Source: a virus | Direction: 5' to 3' (one strand) | Virus record (IMG/VR): IMGVR_UViG_3300037117_000143 | Coordinates: 1 to 64,000 of that record | Length of the DNA stretch: 64,000 bases | Shown: piece after piece, positions 43,852 through 50,681 of the stretch | How the letters are laid out: the number at the start of each line of letters is the position of its first letter | Position numbering within the stretch: the stretch's first letter is position 1 | Notes under the pieces: generated by a model | Database searches by the model: none | The model's input: the letters and a program-made list of their open reading frames with translations, nothing else | What the model was told of the DNA's origin: nothing | Made by a program: the position numbers and the translations under genes

Positions 43852-44266
43852 GGTGGCCCCCGTGGTGGTGCCCGTGGTGGTGCCCGTGGTGGTGCCCGTG
43901 GTGGTGCCCGTGGTGGTGATGGCCATGGTGGTGTACCTTGTGGTGGTGTTTCTTGGGGTGGTGCTTTACGGCATGAGGGCTGCGATGAACAGCAGACTGC
44001 AGATGATGAACGTGGCCATGCACACAGTGAACGCGATGATTTCTAGGTTTTGTTGGTTCGGCATGTTTCTTCTCCTTGGCCACTGAGTACGATACCGCGA
44101 TCGGCTTGGCAACAATTTTCTGCGCGTGCGGCGCAGGCAGATAGTGCACGGGTACCGGCTTGGCATGGTGGCCGACTCCAAACGTGACAAAGGCTATCAC
44201 CGCCAACGCGACAATCGCAGCCACGGGAAACACGAGCCAACTATATTTCAAAGATGGCAACGTCAT
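43793..44266 (-). CDS. membrane-anchored histidine-rich protein
   Basis: 157 residues. One hydrophobic N-terminal segment (WLVFPVAAIVALAVIAFVTFGVG, reading about 10-32) then about 125 residues that grow increasingly rich in His. Repeated GHHH units come from a 12-bp tandem repeat near the end. Such a tail could bind Zn, Ni or Cu outside the membrane. It overlaps a 32-residue membrane ORF in another frame and the HNH copy 2 gene. Whether it is truly made is uncertain, but the clean N-terminal anchor favours it. Confidence 0.5.
   Translation of the reverse strand: MTLPSLKYSWLVFPVAAIVALAVIAFVTFGVGHHAKPVPVHYLPAPHAQKIVAKPIAVSYSVAKEKKHAEPTKPRNHRVHCVHGHVHHLQSAVHRSPHAVKHHPKKHHHKVHHHGHHHHGHHHGHHHGHHHGHHHGGHHAPSHASVHGVGGHARTLL
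43859..43918 (-). repeat. five tandem 12-bp units (His-rich coding)
   Basis: CCCGTGGTGGTG repeated five times without change on the plus strand. Read on the minus strand it encodes His-His-His-Gly in the histidine-rich frame and Thr-Thr-Thr-Gly in the frame upstream of HNH copy 2. It is prone to copy-number change in steps of four residues. Confidence 0.85.
43966..44064 (-). CDS. 32-residue membrane peptide nested in the His-rich gene
   Basis: ATG preceded by AAGGAG at ideal distance, one of the best ribosome-binding sites in the region. 32 residues with a clear membrane span (IIAFTVCMATFIICSLLFIAAL). It lies wholly within the histidine-rich ORF in a different frame. The strong start signal suggests it is expressed. 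Confidence 0.5.
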   Translation of the reverse strand: MPNQQNLEIIAFTVCMATFIICSLLFIAALMP

Positions 44267-44937
44267 CGAGGCGTTCCTTTGCCGTGGAATTCACAGTCGG
44301 TGCAAGGACACCATTTTATACAGAGCCCGCTCGGCGTTTTCGGGTAGTGTTGCGTGGCAAACGCACTTTCAAGACTCCCAATTCTGTCAAGTACGCTTGC
44401 CCGAAGGGCAGTAGCCACACTTTCTCTCGTGAAAGTATCGGAAGTCGTACAGTCGTCCGGTAACCAAACGAATGTCGTGCGGATTCTCTCGATGTCTTGG
44501 TGATGTGCAAAAGCACAGACTGCATTAAGGAGCAACTGGACGCTGTCATGTTTTTGGGATCCCGTTTTCCAATCAATAAGTGCGGCGCGCTTGTTGTCGT
44601 GGTCTACCTTTAGAACGTCAAGCCGGGCGCGCCACCAACAAGTAGGGCCGAAGTACTCGCTTGGCGTAAGGTCTCGCGCTAGAGCATATTTCATTTCAAC
44701 AAACAACTCTCCAGGCAGCAGATTGATCATTGTGATCCACTTCTGCCACGGCTTCATCGCTGCCGGTAGAGGCTGGCCAGACTTCAGCGCGTGCTCGAGA
44801 GCCGTATGACATTTGTTCCCCCACACCAGCTGCTCAGATGATTCCTTGTACTTTTTAAGTACATCAACTTGCTCATATTTATATGGGCAACTTTCGAACG
44901 CTTTTAGCTTAGAGAAACTACCTGTGAACGGTTTCAT
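44263..44937 (-). CDS. PD-(D/E)XK nuclease (Cas4/RecB-like)
   Basis: 224 residues from the ATG in the ATGA overlap. FSKLKAFESCPYKYEQ at the start, GNKCHTALEHAL, RLDVLKVD then AALIDWKTGS as the catalytic D and D-x-K strands, and a C-terminal cysteine cluster (LCIKWCPCTDCEFHGKG) that could hold an Fe-S cluster or Zn. This is the PDDEXK_1 layout of phage exonucleases akin to the RecB nuclease domain and Cas4. Probably processes DNA ends in recombination or repair. Confidence 0.8.
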   Translation of the reverse strand: MKPFTGSFSKLKAFESCPYKYEQVDVLKKYKESSEQLVWGNKCHTALEHALKSGQPLPAAMKPWQKWITMINLLPGELFVEMKYALARDLTPSEYFGPTCWWRARLDVLKVDHDNKRAALIDWKTGSQKHDSVQLLLNAVCAFAHHQDIERIRTTFVWLPDDCTTSDTFTRESVATALRASVLDRIGSLESAFATQHYPKTPSGLCIKWCPCTDCEFHGKGTPR

Positions 44938-45386
44938 TTCCAAAAGGCCCGCCGTGCCACGTTGAGAATTTCAACTTGGGAGACGCCAAGCTCAATAGCA
45001 AGAACCGCACTGTTGCCCGTATCCACTTGGTTTACCCCTCGAACATATCGCCGGCGTATGTAGGTCACTTTCTCGCTTGTAAGTTTAGTGGTGCGCCGAT
45101 TGCGGCTCTGCATGGCTCGTGTTGCCCAGCGACAATTAGCTGGCTCATAATTGCCGTTGTTATTAATCCGATCTAAAGTCCATCCTTTACCGGGATGCGG
45201 ACCCATATCCGCAGCGAAGTTCTCAAAGCTATCCCATCGCTTACAAATGCTAATGCCGCGGCCACCATAGTATGAATAGTCGGCGCTGCGCGGGTTGTTA
45301 CAGCGGGCGCGCATATGTTGCCACGCGATATAGCGCCTGCTCCCGCCGTTCGCCTTAGAGCCTTCTCCGTGGCGTATTTTTGTCAC
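44934..45386 (-). CDS. HNH-type endonuclease, YGGRGI family copy 3
   Basis: 150 residues: AWQHMRARCNNP, YYGGRGISICKRWDSFENFAADMGPHPGKGWTLDR, NCRWATRAMQSRNRR, then VLAIELGVSQVEILNV as a helix-turn-helix. Closest in layout to copies 1 and 2. The stop overlaps the next ATG (ATGA), so the insertion preserved translational coupling between its neighbours. Confidence 0.75.
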   Translation of the reverse strand: MTKIRHGEGSKANGGSRRYIAWQHMRARCNNPRSADYSYYGGRGISICKRWDSFENFAADMGPHPGKGWTLDRINNNGNYEPANCRWATRAMQSRNRRTTKLTSEKVTYIRRRYVRGVNQVDTGNSAVLAIELGVSQVEILNVARRAFWK

Positions 45387-45835
45387 TATCTAGCCCCCGG
45401 TGGCGGCTTGATTTTGTATTTGTTCTCAAGGAACATCTGCAGATCGGCCATGGCGCGCCATGCTGTCTGGGCCATGTGCTCCTCGTCATCGTTGCACAGC
45501 ATGTGGCGGGCTAGGCAGTCACCGTGGTCAGCCGATTTGCCGCGCGCCCAGTGTGTCGGCGTGCCGGGGTTATGCTGCTCGTTGCCCACATAGGAGACGT
45601 TCGCCACGCGGAAGATGGCGTCGCGGAAATAGTCCATGAACCCAGTCTTCACCGGATAGCGCTTGCGTTCGTTCGATCCCATGCCATGCAGAAGATCATG
45701 CGCGAACTCACGGGTGGTAGCTGGGTCCGGACTTTGCGGTAATTTACCGTGCGGTAATTTACCGCTTGCGGGATAATCGGGGTCGGGCATGGAGCGTACT
45801 CTCAATTGTGGTTTACCAAAACCGTTCAAACACAT
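45386..45835 (-). CDS. dATP/dGTP diphosphohydrolase-type protein (DUF5664)
   Basis: 149 residues, start in a TGATG overlap. KRYPVKTGFMDYFRDAIFRVANVS, then GNEQHNPGTPTHWARGKS, DHGDCLARHM and AWRAMADLQMFLE are the conserved blocks of the phage DUF5664 / dNTP diphosphohydrolase N-terminal domain, an all-helical MazG-like fold with acidic/His metal sites. It would remove pyrophosphate from purine dNTPs and thus shape the nucleotide pool. Next to a DUF4406 gene, which fits a nucleotide-metabolism pair. Confidence 0.8.
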   Translation of the reverse strand: MCLNGFGKPQLRVRSMPDPDYPASGKLPHGKLPQSPDPATTREFAHDLLHGMGSNERKRYPVKTGFMDYFRDAIFRVANVSYVGNEQHNPGTPTHWARGKSADHGDCLARHMLCNDDEEHMAQTAWRAMADLQMFLENKYKIKPPPGAR

Positions 45836-46188
45836 CAGTCCAACCTGATGATCTTTAAACCAAGCGCTTCAGCTGTTGCCTTCTCAGCGCAAGCGCCCTT
45901 GCTGTTCTCGAAACCCGGCAGTAGGGCAACGCCCTCGGCGTGAAGGCAAATATATTCCAGGTCTTCAGCAAGGGCAACGCGAAGGCTGAACCCGTATGCA
46001 TACCGGGCTATCTCTTCGCTTCCCGTCGCATTGCCTTTTGAGATATCCGTACCGTGGCGCTCCATGTCCTTTTCGGCCGGACTGAAAACAGTATGCCCCT
46101 CGGCACGCAGCTTCTTCGCTGCAGCATGAAACGCCGGGAAATTGAACTCGGGGATGCCCCGCATTGGTCCTGCCAAGTATAATCTCAT
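45835..46188 (-). CDS. DUF4406 / nucleoside 2-deoxyribosyltransferase-like protein
   Basis: 117 residues. YLAGPMRGIPEFNFPAFHAAAKKLRAEGHTVFSPAE, then AEDLEYICLHAEGVALLPGFENSKGACAEKATAEALGLKI. This is the classic pattern of phage DUF4406 proteins (Rossmann-like, related to N-deoxyribosyltransferases; Asp/Glu in the active site, 'GW..S.GA..E...A'). Likely acts on deoxynucleosides or nucleotides. It overlaps both neighbours (TGATG and ATGA types). Confidence 0.8.
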   Translation of the reverse strand: MRLYLAGPMRGIPEFNFPAFHAAAKKLRAEGHTVFSPAEKDMERHGTDISKGNATGSEEIARYAYGFSLRVALAEDLEYICLHAEGVALLPGFENSKGACAEKATAEALGLKIIRLD

Positions 46189-46403
46189 TTTGCATTCCTC
46201 TTCGGGCCGGGGCGGCCCAGCTTCTCTTCCAGCGCGTTTCTGATATCCGCTGCTAAACAGGGCATACTACTATCCTCAAGAGCGACGTAGGCTCTATAGA
46301 GCAGCTTCTCCAGACGGCGCGTTCGCCGGCGCCACTTATCGGTGGCGTTAGCCGCTCGTTGTTTCACACCCTCTTCGAACAGCTGGCCGGCGAACGGGAT
46401 CAT
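46185..46403 (-). CDS. small basic helical hypothetical protein
   Basis: 72 residues, Arg/Lys-rich, predicted helical (KWRRRTRRLEKLLYRAYVALEDSSMPCLAADIRNALEEKLG). Start and stop overlap the neighbours by four bases. Function not recognised. Confidence 0.6.
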   Translation of the reverse strand: MIPFAGQLFEEGVKQRAANATDKWRRRTRRLEKLLYRAYVALEDSSMPCLAADIRNALEEKLGRPGPKRNAK

Positions 46404-46669
46404 TGTGCTGCTCTCAGTTTCTCTATGACCTGATTTACGTTTTCCTGCACGATGATGGTGCCGCCGCCTACGCTAACTATTGTGCCGTTTGGATAACCTA
46501 ACTGTCCCGCGCCTTGCACCGTGTTCAGGTTCGCTGGATTGATATACACCAGATGCCCATCGAGCCGCTTCAGCGAGACGAGTTTTATTGATCCCGCGAG
46601 GACGATCGTCGTCATGCACAAACTTATTGCGCAAACTATCCCAACGTGAACCAGTTTTGATTTCAGCAT
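46400..46669 (-). CDS. exported FlbD-like small protein
   Basis: 89 residues from the ATG at 46669. A hydrophobic signal segment (VHVGIVCAISLCMTTIVLAGS) precedes IKLVSLKRLDGHLVYINPANLNTVQ...GTIVSVGGGTIIVQENVNQVIEKL. The mature part follows the FlbD/swarming-motility pattern (L-x-R-L-x-G...Y-I-N...I...GT-I...G...V-V-E...). Normal FlbD proteins are cytoplasmic, so a secreted form is odd. Role unknown. Confidence 0.55.
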   Translation of the reverse strand: MLKSKLVHVGIVCAISLCMTTIVLAGSIKLVSLKRLDGHLVYINPANLNTVQGAGQLGYPNGTIVSVGGGTIIVQENVNQVIEKLRAAQ

Positions 46670-46692
46670 TCGTAGCCTTCTTATCCAATAAC

Positions 46693-46914
46693 TTACCAAT
46701 TCGATTGGTCGCTTTCGCTCTCGTCTCGGTCTGTCGCGTATCCGTCAGCTCCGCGATCACTTCCAGGTCCCGCGGCGTAAGCGGATACAGCTTGCGCGTG
46801 AGCGGCTCGTGCGCGTTCAGCGAGGACAAGGCGGAGCTTGGTCTCGATAAGACGCTCGCGGGCATAGCGCGCACGATCGAAGGGGATAGGGACGTTAAAG
46901 CCGACGAAGGACAT
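46693..46914 (-). CDS. small helical hypothetical protein (frame disputed)
   Basis: 73 residues: FNVPIPFDRARYARERLIETKLRLVLAERARAAHAQ is helical with good third-position GC, while the end is acidic and disordered. A competing ORF on the same strand (46473-46967) has a protein-like second half (LTPRDLEVIAELTDTRQTETRAKA) but a serine/proline-rich shadow-like first half. A frameshift joining the two good halves near 46790 is possible. Confidence 0.4.
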   Translation of the reverse strand: MSFVGFNVPIPFDRARYARERLIETKLRLVLAERARAAHAQAVSAYAAGPGSDRGADGYATDRDESESDQSNW

Positions 46915-46930
46915 GGTGACCAGTTCTTTC

Positions 46931-47077
46931 TCAGGAGGAAGTCTGGGATTGTCTCGGACTCTTCCATTTCTTGTTCTTTCGATGTGCTCGTTTCAATAGC
47001 CAGCCGGCACCCGTTACTCGAACGACGTAGATGTAGTCCTCGTCAAACCAGGACATCCAATATTCAGGGACGAGCAT
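46931..47077 (-). CDS. 48-residue hypothetical protein
   Basis: ATG at 47077, product MLVPEYWMSWFDEDYIYVV and a basic tail. It starts inside the preceding small membrane ORF and would be coupled to it. Not recognised. Confidence 0.4.
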   Translation of the reverse strand: MLVPEYWMSWFDEDYIYVVRVTGAGWLLKRAHRKNKKWKSPRQSQTSS

Positions 47078-47210
47078 TGACGTGCGACTCCGACGGAGAC
47101 ATCGGGAAATGCTTAGGCGAGCACGCTGCCACAAAGAAAGCGCACGCGGCTATGACGCAGAACGCTGTGGACATGATCGCAAGCCCGGCTCTCCATCGTT
47201 CTTCGTTCAT
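47064..47210 (-). CDS. 48-residue membrane or lipoprotein candidate
   Basis: ATG directly after the polymerase stop codon. 48 residues: RWRAGLAIMSTAFCVIAACAFFVAACSPKHF contains one hydrophobic segment ending in VAAC, a possible lipobox. Short but well placed; function unknown. Confidence 0.45.
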   Translation of the reverse strand: MNEERWRAGLAIMSTAFCVIAACAFFVAACSPKHFPMSPSESHVNARP

Positions 47211-48146
47211 TTAGCAATCTCCATAGCTTTGTCCTGAGGATACATCAGCTTTCAACGGAAGGTCCGGTGCCCAGGAAGGTCGCATGACCATCTGGGAATG
47301 TATAATCACTTTCGCGTGATCTACATATTTGTCGGGGACGACCATCAAGAGTTCATCATGGATTTGATGCGCCATGCGCAGAAACGGAATCTTGGTTGCC
47401 TGCAGGCGCAACGCCGTGTTCATTAAGACAATGCGTGACAGAAACTGGGATACGTTTTCCAAGCATGCAGCACCATATATCTTTCGCGGCCGGCCGCCGT
47501 AATCGTACCATAACTCGCCATCTTCGGTTTGCCGTGGGTCGCCGTACAACATACGCAAACTGCCGGGCCCTTCAATGCACCCGCGGCTAATCGTGATGGG
47601 GCCAATTGTCGCAGGGGGGGCTAATCCAAGCCACTCGCGCTTCAGGTGCTTGTCAAGCAGGTACCAGAATTGCACCGTGGCGGCGTTAAACTTGCGGTAA
47701 ATCTTAACGGTCTTTTGGGCCAGCTCAGGCGTCCACATTTCGCCAAGGGCAAGCCCCTGCGTGCGTGCGGCCATACCCGCCTTAATGTAGAAATTATCGG
47801 GGCCAAGGCCGTATTGGAGGCCAAGGACTGCCGTCTTACCCACCCACCGTTCCAACGTGTTCGCTTTCGTTACCGGAAATCCGAAGATTTCGCTGGCCAT
47901 GACACAATACGGGTCGCCATTGTCGACGAAGACCTGCAGGAGGGCGCTCTGAGACAGCCAGGCGACCATCCTGGCCTCTATTTGCGCTAGATCGCAGGAT
48001 ACCACCTTATGGCCCGGAGGCGCTTCTAAGGCCCCTCTGAGCTCGCCGCCACGGGGTAAGTTCTGGAAGTTGCATTTCCATTCACCTGATAACCTATGAG
48101 TGTGTGCACCGGCATAGCGCAGGGCGATCGGCATTAGGTTGGCCAT
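47211..48146 (-). CDS. DNA polymerase A, C-terminal fragment (palm and fingers)
   Basis: 311 residues. GAHTHRLSGEWKCNFQNLPRG, motif A VVSCDLAQIEARMVAWL (catalytic Asp), the fingers segment VGKTAVLGLQYGLG (motif B region) and motif C AHQIHDELLMVVP (catalytic Asp) show a complete family A polymerase core. The N-terminal exonuclease and thumb are in the next ORF in the -1 frame. Reading the two as one requires a -1 shift on GGGG at 48152-48155, which gives LLAIAGAIMANLMPIALRYAGAHT without a gap in the family pattern. Confidence 0.85.
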   Translation of the reverse strand: MANLMPIALRYAGAHTHRLSGEWKCNFQNLPRGGELRGALEAPPGHKVVSCDLAQIEARMVAWLSQSALLQVFVDNGDPYCVMASEIFGFPVTKANTLERWVGKTAVLGLQYGLGPDNFYIKAGMAARTQGLALGEMWTPELAQKTVKIYRKFNAATVQFWYLLDKHLKREWLGLAPPATIGPITISRGCIEGPGSLRMLYGDPRQTEDGELWYDYGGRPRKIYGAACLENVSQFLSRIVLMNTALRLQATKIPFLRMAHQIHDELLMVVPDKYVDHAKVIIHSQMVMRPSWAPDLPLKADVSSGQSYGDC

Positions 48147-49042
48147 GATAGCCCCGCAATCGCTAAAAGGCGCTCCGTTCGGCTCTCTTCCAGCGTAGAC
48201 TTCAATCCAATTCTTGCGGCCGCCAGGCTTTGCACGCGAGGGTTTTCATGCTCTAGCAAATCAACCATGAATTGATCTGATTTTGCCAGGGCTGGAATGG
48301 TATTGCCCGTGTTCGATACCTTTGTCTCGATTTCCACGCCTTCGGCCACGAGCAGGGCGGCAAATTGAGTAGCGGACATTAGCTGGGGCTTCTCAACGCT
48401 AGCCCCCCGCAGCAACGCTTCTTTGGCGGCGCACACGTTCTCTAGGTGCGCCGTGAGCTTGGGAATGTTCATGGTGAGCCTTGGTTCCACTGCACATCTA
48501 AGCACCAAGTCCATTACCCGATACTCGGCTTTCGGGAACGATGGCGCTAGCTTATTGAAAACGCCCTTGAGCAGGCGCACATCTTGTGCGGCATATTCAC
48601 AAAAGGACGGAAACAGGCCAGCAGCGATTATGTCGGCGCGCCGCATGCCAATGACGCTGCGGATCGTGTCGCCTTTGTCGCCGAGCTCCAGATGCTTTGC
48701 AACGCTTTCAAGGCTCAATCGTCTGAGTTTGTGGCCCAATAGAGCGCGAGCCATACCAAGCCCGTCGACCATACGACTCGGCACCCAACCAAAACGCCAA
48801 GCCAGAATGCAATTGTCGAATAGGGCGTTGAAAGTAAGGCTGATGCAATCAGCAGGGTCGTGCTGACTAAGCCAATCACGAAATTTAGGCCCATCAACGT
48901 TTTGAACGGGGCCAGCGTCAATTTGGGTCGCGCAGCAAATTGTTTCATAGCGTTCATCCAGTATGTATTGCGCCGGCGTCATTTTGCGCAGGCTGTATTC
49001 CTTGTCGTAGTACGTTTCGAAGTCGAGTGTGATCAGCTTCAT
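48134..49042 (-). CDS. DNA polymerase A, N-terminal fragment (3'-5' exonuclease and thumb)
   Basis: 302 residues. ExoI ITLDFETYYD (Asp7, Glu9), ExoII TFNALFDNCIL, ExoIII SFCEYAAQDVRLLKGVF, so all proofreading metal ligands are present. A helical thumb with LAAARIGLKSTLEESRTERLLAIAG follows, after which the frame goes GLSWPT and stops. In one-piece relatives the chain continues directly into the palm. Explanations: true split gene with translational coupling (13-base overlap), programmed -1 frameshift, or an indel in a G run. Confidence 0.85.
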   Translation of the reverse strand: MKLITLDFETYYDKEYSLRKMTPAQYILDERYETICCATQIDAGPVQNVDGPKFRDWLSQHDPADCISLTFNALFDNCILAWRFGWVPSRMVDGLGMARALLGHKLRRLSLESVAKHLELGDKGDTIRSVIGMRRADIIAAGLFPSFCEYAAQDVRLLKGVFNKLAPSFPKAEYRVMDLVLRCAVEPRLTMNIPKLTAHLENVCAAKEALLRGASVEKPQLMSATQFAALLVAEGVEIETKVSNTGNTIPALAKSDQFMVDLLEHENPRVQSLAAARIGLKSTLEESRTERLLAIAGLSWPT

Positions 49043-49545
49043 AGGAAGAAAACCGCCACGTCCCGCCAGGGTGCATCAATTTCAATGTTGTAATTTGGGT
49101 AGCCCACGTTGTGGTTGTAGGGTGGCTTGATCATTGAATAGCGCTTAACTTCACAGCCGTACAGCCATCCGCGGAAGTAGACTGCACGCTCGGGCACATT
49201 AAACCACGCATGCACATAGATATGATCAAGGCCCTCAATTAGATGCGGCACTTTTATCAGCATAGGCCACACGCCATTGGGTCGCGTCTTCACATCTATA
49301 GTAGAGCCATCATAGCGGAAGTCGATCCCCATATCACCCTTGCGACGTAAGGTGCGGTCCATCAACCAGCCGGTTGGCTTCTCAAACGCTCGCTCACCTA
49401 TGGCACCAAGCACGTGCTCACTGTTTAAGTTAGCCTGCGTTCGCGCCGAGTCGCGGTCAGTCACAGGATGCCCCGTCTGCCGCGCCACGCCAATGATCGT
49501 AGCCTCTTCATATTCTTCCTTTGCGAGGGGCACAATCCGCATCAT
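49039..49545 (-). CDS. predicted PD-(D/E)XK endonuclease
   Basis: 168 residues. GAIGERAFEK (Glu in the first helix), DMGIDFRYDGSTIDVKTR (Asp, then D-V-K as the D/E-x-K strand) and later beta sequence VYFRGWLYGCEVKRYSM. This is the restriction-endonuclease-like fold often found in phages next to DNA polymerase. It overlaps the polymerase exonuclease gene by four bases. Substrate unknown. Confidence 0.7.
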   Translation of the reverse strand: MMRIVPLAKEEYEEATIIGVARQTGHPVTDRDSARTQANLNSEHVLGAIGERAFEKPTGWLMDRTLRRKGDMGIDFRYDGSTIDVKTRPNGVWPMLIKVPHLIEGLDHIYVHAWFNVPERAVYFRGWLYGCEVKRYSMIKPPYNHNVGYPNYNIEIDAPWRDVAVFFL

Positions 49546-50141
49546 AACGAGTATCTACCTCCTATAAGCGCCACCACCTCCTTAACAGATAAATCCAGCC
49601 CTTTGCAAAATAATTTCTTTGGTGGCTTGTTAATCCGCGTGTAACCCAGCGCTTGAAGCTTTTCACGACTCTTTGTCTTATGCCGGCGGTACATGACAGG
49701 CGACGAATAGCGCACGCCCTCACGTTCCCAATAGTCTGTAATGCGGCTTTCACCTAGATATTTGAAGCGTGCCGCTTGGTAGACAGCACCGTGATTTGGT
49801 TTGCCGTTGTAGATGTTCGATGGGTCAGTATAGCTAAACACGCACGGGCAATTCGGATCATTCTCGCGTAGCCACTGCAGCGAAGCCTTCAAGAAAACAC
49901 TCAGCGGGCCGTCCGCCTGCCGACGGGCACGGCGCGCATCCGATTGCCATAACCTAATTAATTCGAGGCAGCCGGGTAACTTAACCTTAAAATGCTGCGG
50001 TATAGGCGGCGAGTATACGGCAAGCGCGTCGAGCTGTTCCGTAGTTAAACAAAACTTTGGATGGTAGCCGATGCGACCTAAATAATGCTCGTGCTCAAGG
50101 AGCTTGTCAGCTTCCCCCTTTTTGATGGTGATTATTTTCAT
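49542..50141 (-). CDS. Mom-like DNA adenine modification protein (GNAT fold)
   Basis: 199 residues. HEHYLGRIGYHPKF near the N-terminus, LELIRLW, SVFLKASLQWLRE, then FSYTDPSN...NHGAVYQAARFKYLG and SSPVMYRRHK, GYTRINKPPKK. The 'SY-(A/T)-DP...HG-(A/G)-YQA..(F/W).Y-(L/I)-G' block is the hallmark of phage Mu Mom and relatives, which convert adenine to N6-methylcarbamoyl-adenine and so block restriction. The family match is by eye but distinctive. It overlaps the nuclease gene by four bases. Confidence 0.75.
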   Translation of the reverse strand: MKIITIKKGEADKLLEHEHYLGRIGYHPKFCLTTEQLDALAVYSPPIPQHFKVKLPGCLELIRLWQSDARRARRQADGPLSVFLKASLQWLRENDPNCPCVFSYTDPSNIYNGKPNHGAVYQAARFKYLGESRITDYWEREGVRYSSPVMYRRHKTKSREKLQALGYTRINKPPKKLFCKGLDLSVKEVVALIGGRYSL

Positions 50142-50404
50142 GCGCCGGCTTTCAACTTATACCGTGCCAACGCCTGCAGGGCGACCTGATCGCCGTTCGC
50201 CTGCAACGACCGCTTTCGACGCGGGTGGTCGACCTGCTCCTTGATGCGTGCGCTGTACCGCGCTATGTGTCGCTGTATGCGACGCACGTGCGATTTCTCA
50301 TGGCGCGCCTCACGCTTATAGGCGATATTGGCGCCGCTCTTCGTATTGCGGCCGTGCTTTCGCCCCTTCTTGGTCTTCTTAGCTTTTTGCTGTGCTTCTG
50401 CCAT
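50138..50404 (-). CDS. small very basic protein next to the Mom-like gene
   Basis: 88 residues, about one third Lys/Arg (KKTKKGRKHGRNTKSGANIAY then KSHVRRIQRHIARY). No zinc motif, so it is not Com of phage Mu. It probably binds nucleic acid. It overlaps the Mom-like gene by four bases; a link with the modification step is speculative. Confidence 0.6.
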   Translation of the reverse strand: MAEAQQKAKKTKKGRKHGRNTKSGANIAYKREARHEKSHVRRIQRHIARYSARIKEQVDHPRRKRSLQANGDQVALQALARYKLKAGA

Positions 50405-50405
50405 A

Positions 50406-50681
50406 TCACACCCTACTCACTGAACCCCAAGCCTCCAACGATATGCGGCGTGCGTCATAATGACCGACGCTTCCGATCTCAGAGCCAAGCTTGACGCGAG
50501 TATTCTTTCCGCGTGCGCTGTCCTTCCAGCTCCAATCCATATCTGCTTGCGTGCATGCGCCGCACAAGCCTTGCCGTATGTGCGCTAGGCCGCGGGCGTA
50601 CGCATGCGGATCACTGCGATCGAACTCGGCATAGCGCTGCAGCCCGGCCAGCATGTACGGCTCAATCTGTTCAAGCTTCAT
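50406..50681 (-). CDS. hypothetical protein with CGAC motif
   Basis: 91 residues: helical start, then DPHAYARGLAHIRQGLCGACTQADMDWSWKDSARG. The last 20 residues (GSVGHYDARRISLEAWG) are encoded by a repeat element that is non-coding at 51.03 kb, so the natural C-terminus may have been altered by it. Not recognised. Confidence 0.5.
   Translation of the reverse strand: MKLEQIEPYMLAGLQRYAEFDRSDPHAYARGLAHIRQGLCGACTQADMDWSWKDSARGKNTRVKLGSEIGSVGHYDARRISLEAWGSVSRV
50442..50480 (-). repeat. class II start-associated repeat, copy 1
   Basis: Shares about 28 bases with 51029-51060, including the 11-bp inverted repeat GTCATAATGAC. It lies about 40 bases upstream of the gene starting at 50404. Confidence 0.6.

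Noticed and set aside
43859-43918. Possible CRISPR-like array
   Set aside because: Units are 12 bp, contiguous and without spacers; they are coding tandem repeats.
45386-46188. Evidence for a 2-aminoadenine (Z) genome
   Set aside because: Only a diphosphohydrolase-type domain is present; PurZ, DatZ and a typical MazZ are not seen in the window.
46588-47214. 208-residue plus-strand ORF opposite the small leftward genes
   Set aside because: Antisense to a tightly packed operon, Arg/Ser-rich, no start signal.
48715-48957. 80-residue ORF with several hydrophobic segments inside the polymerase exonuclease gene
   Set aside because: Same strand, different frame of a well-supported enzyme; no ribosome-binding site; hydrophobicity arises by chance.
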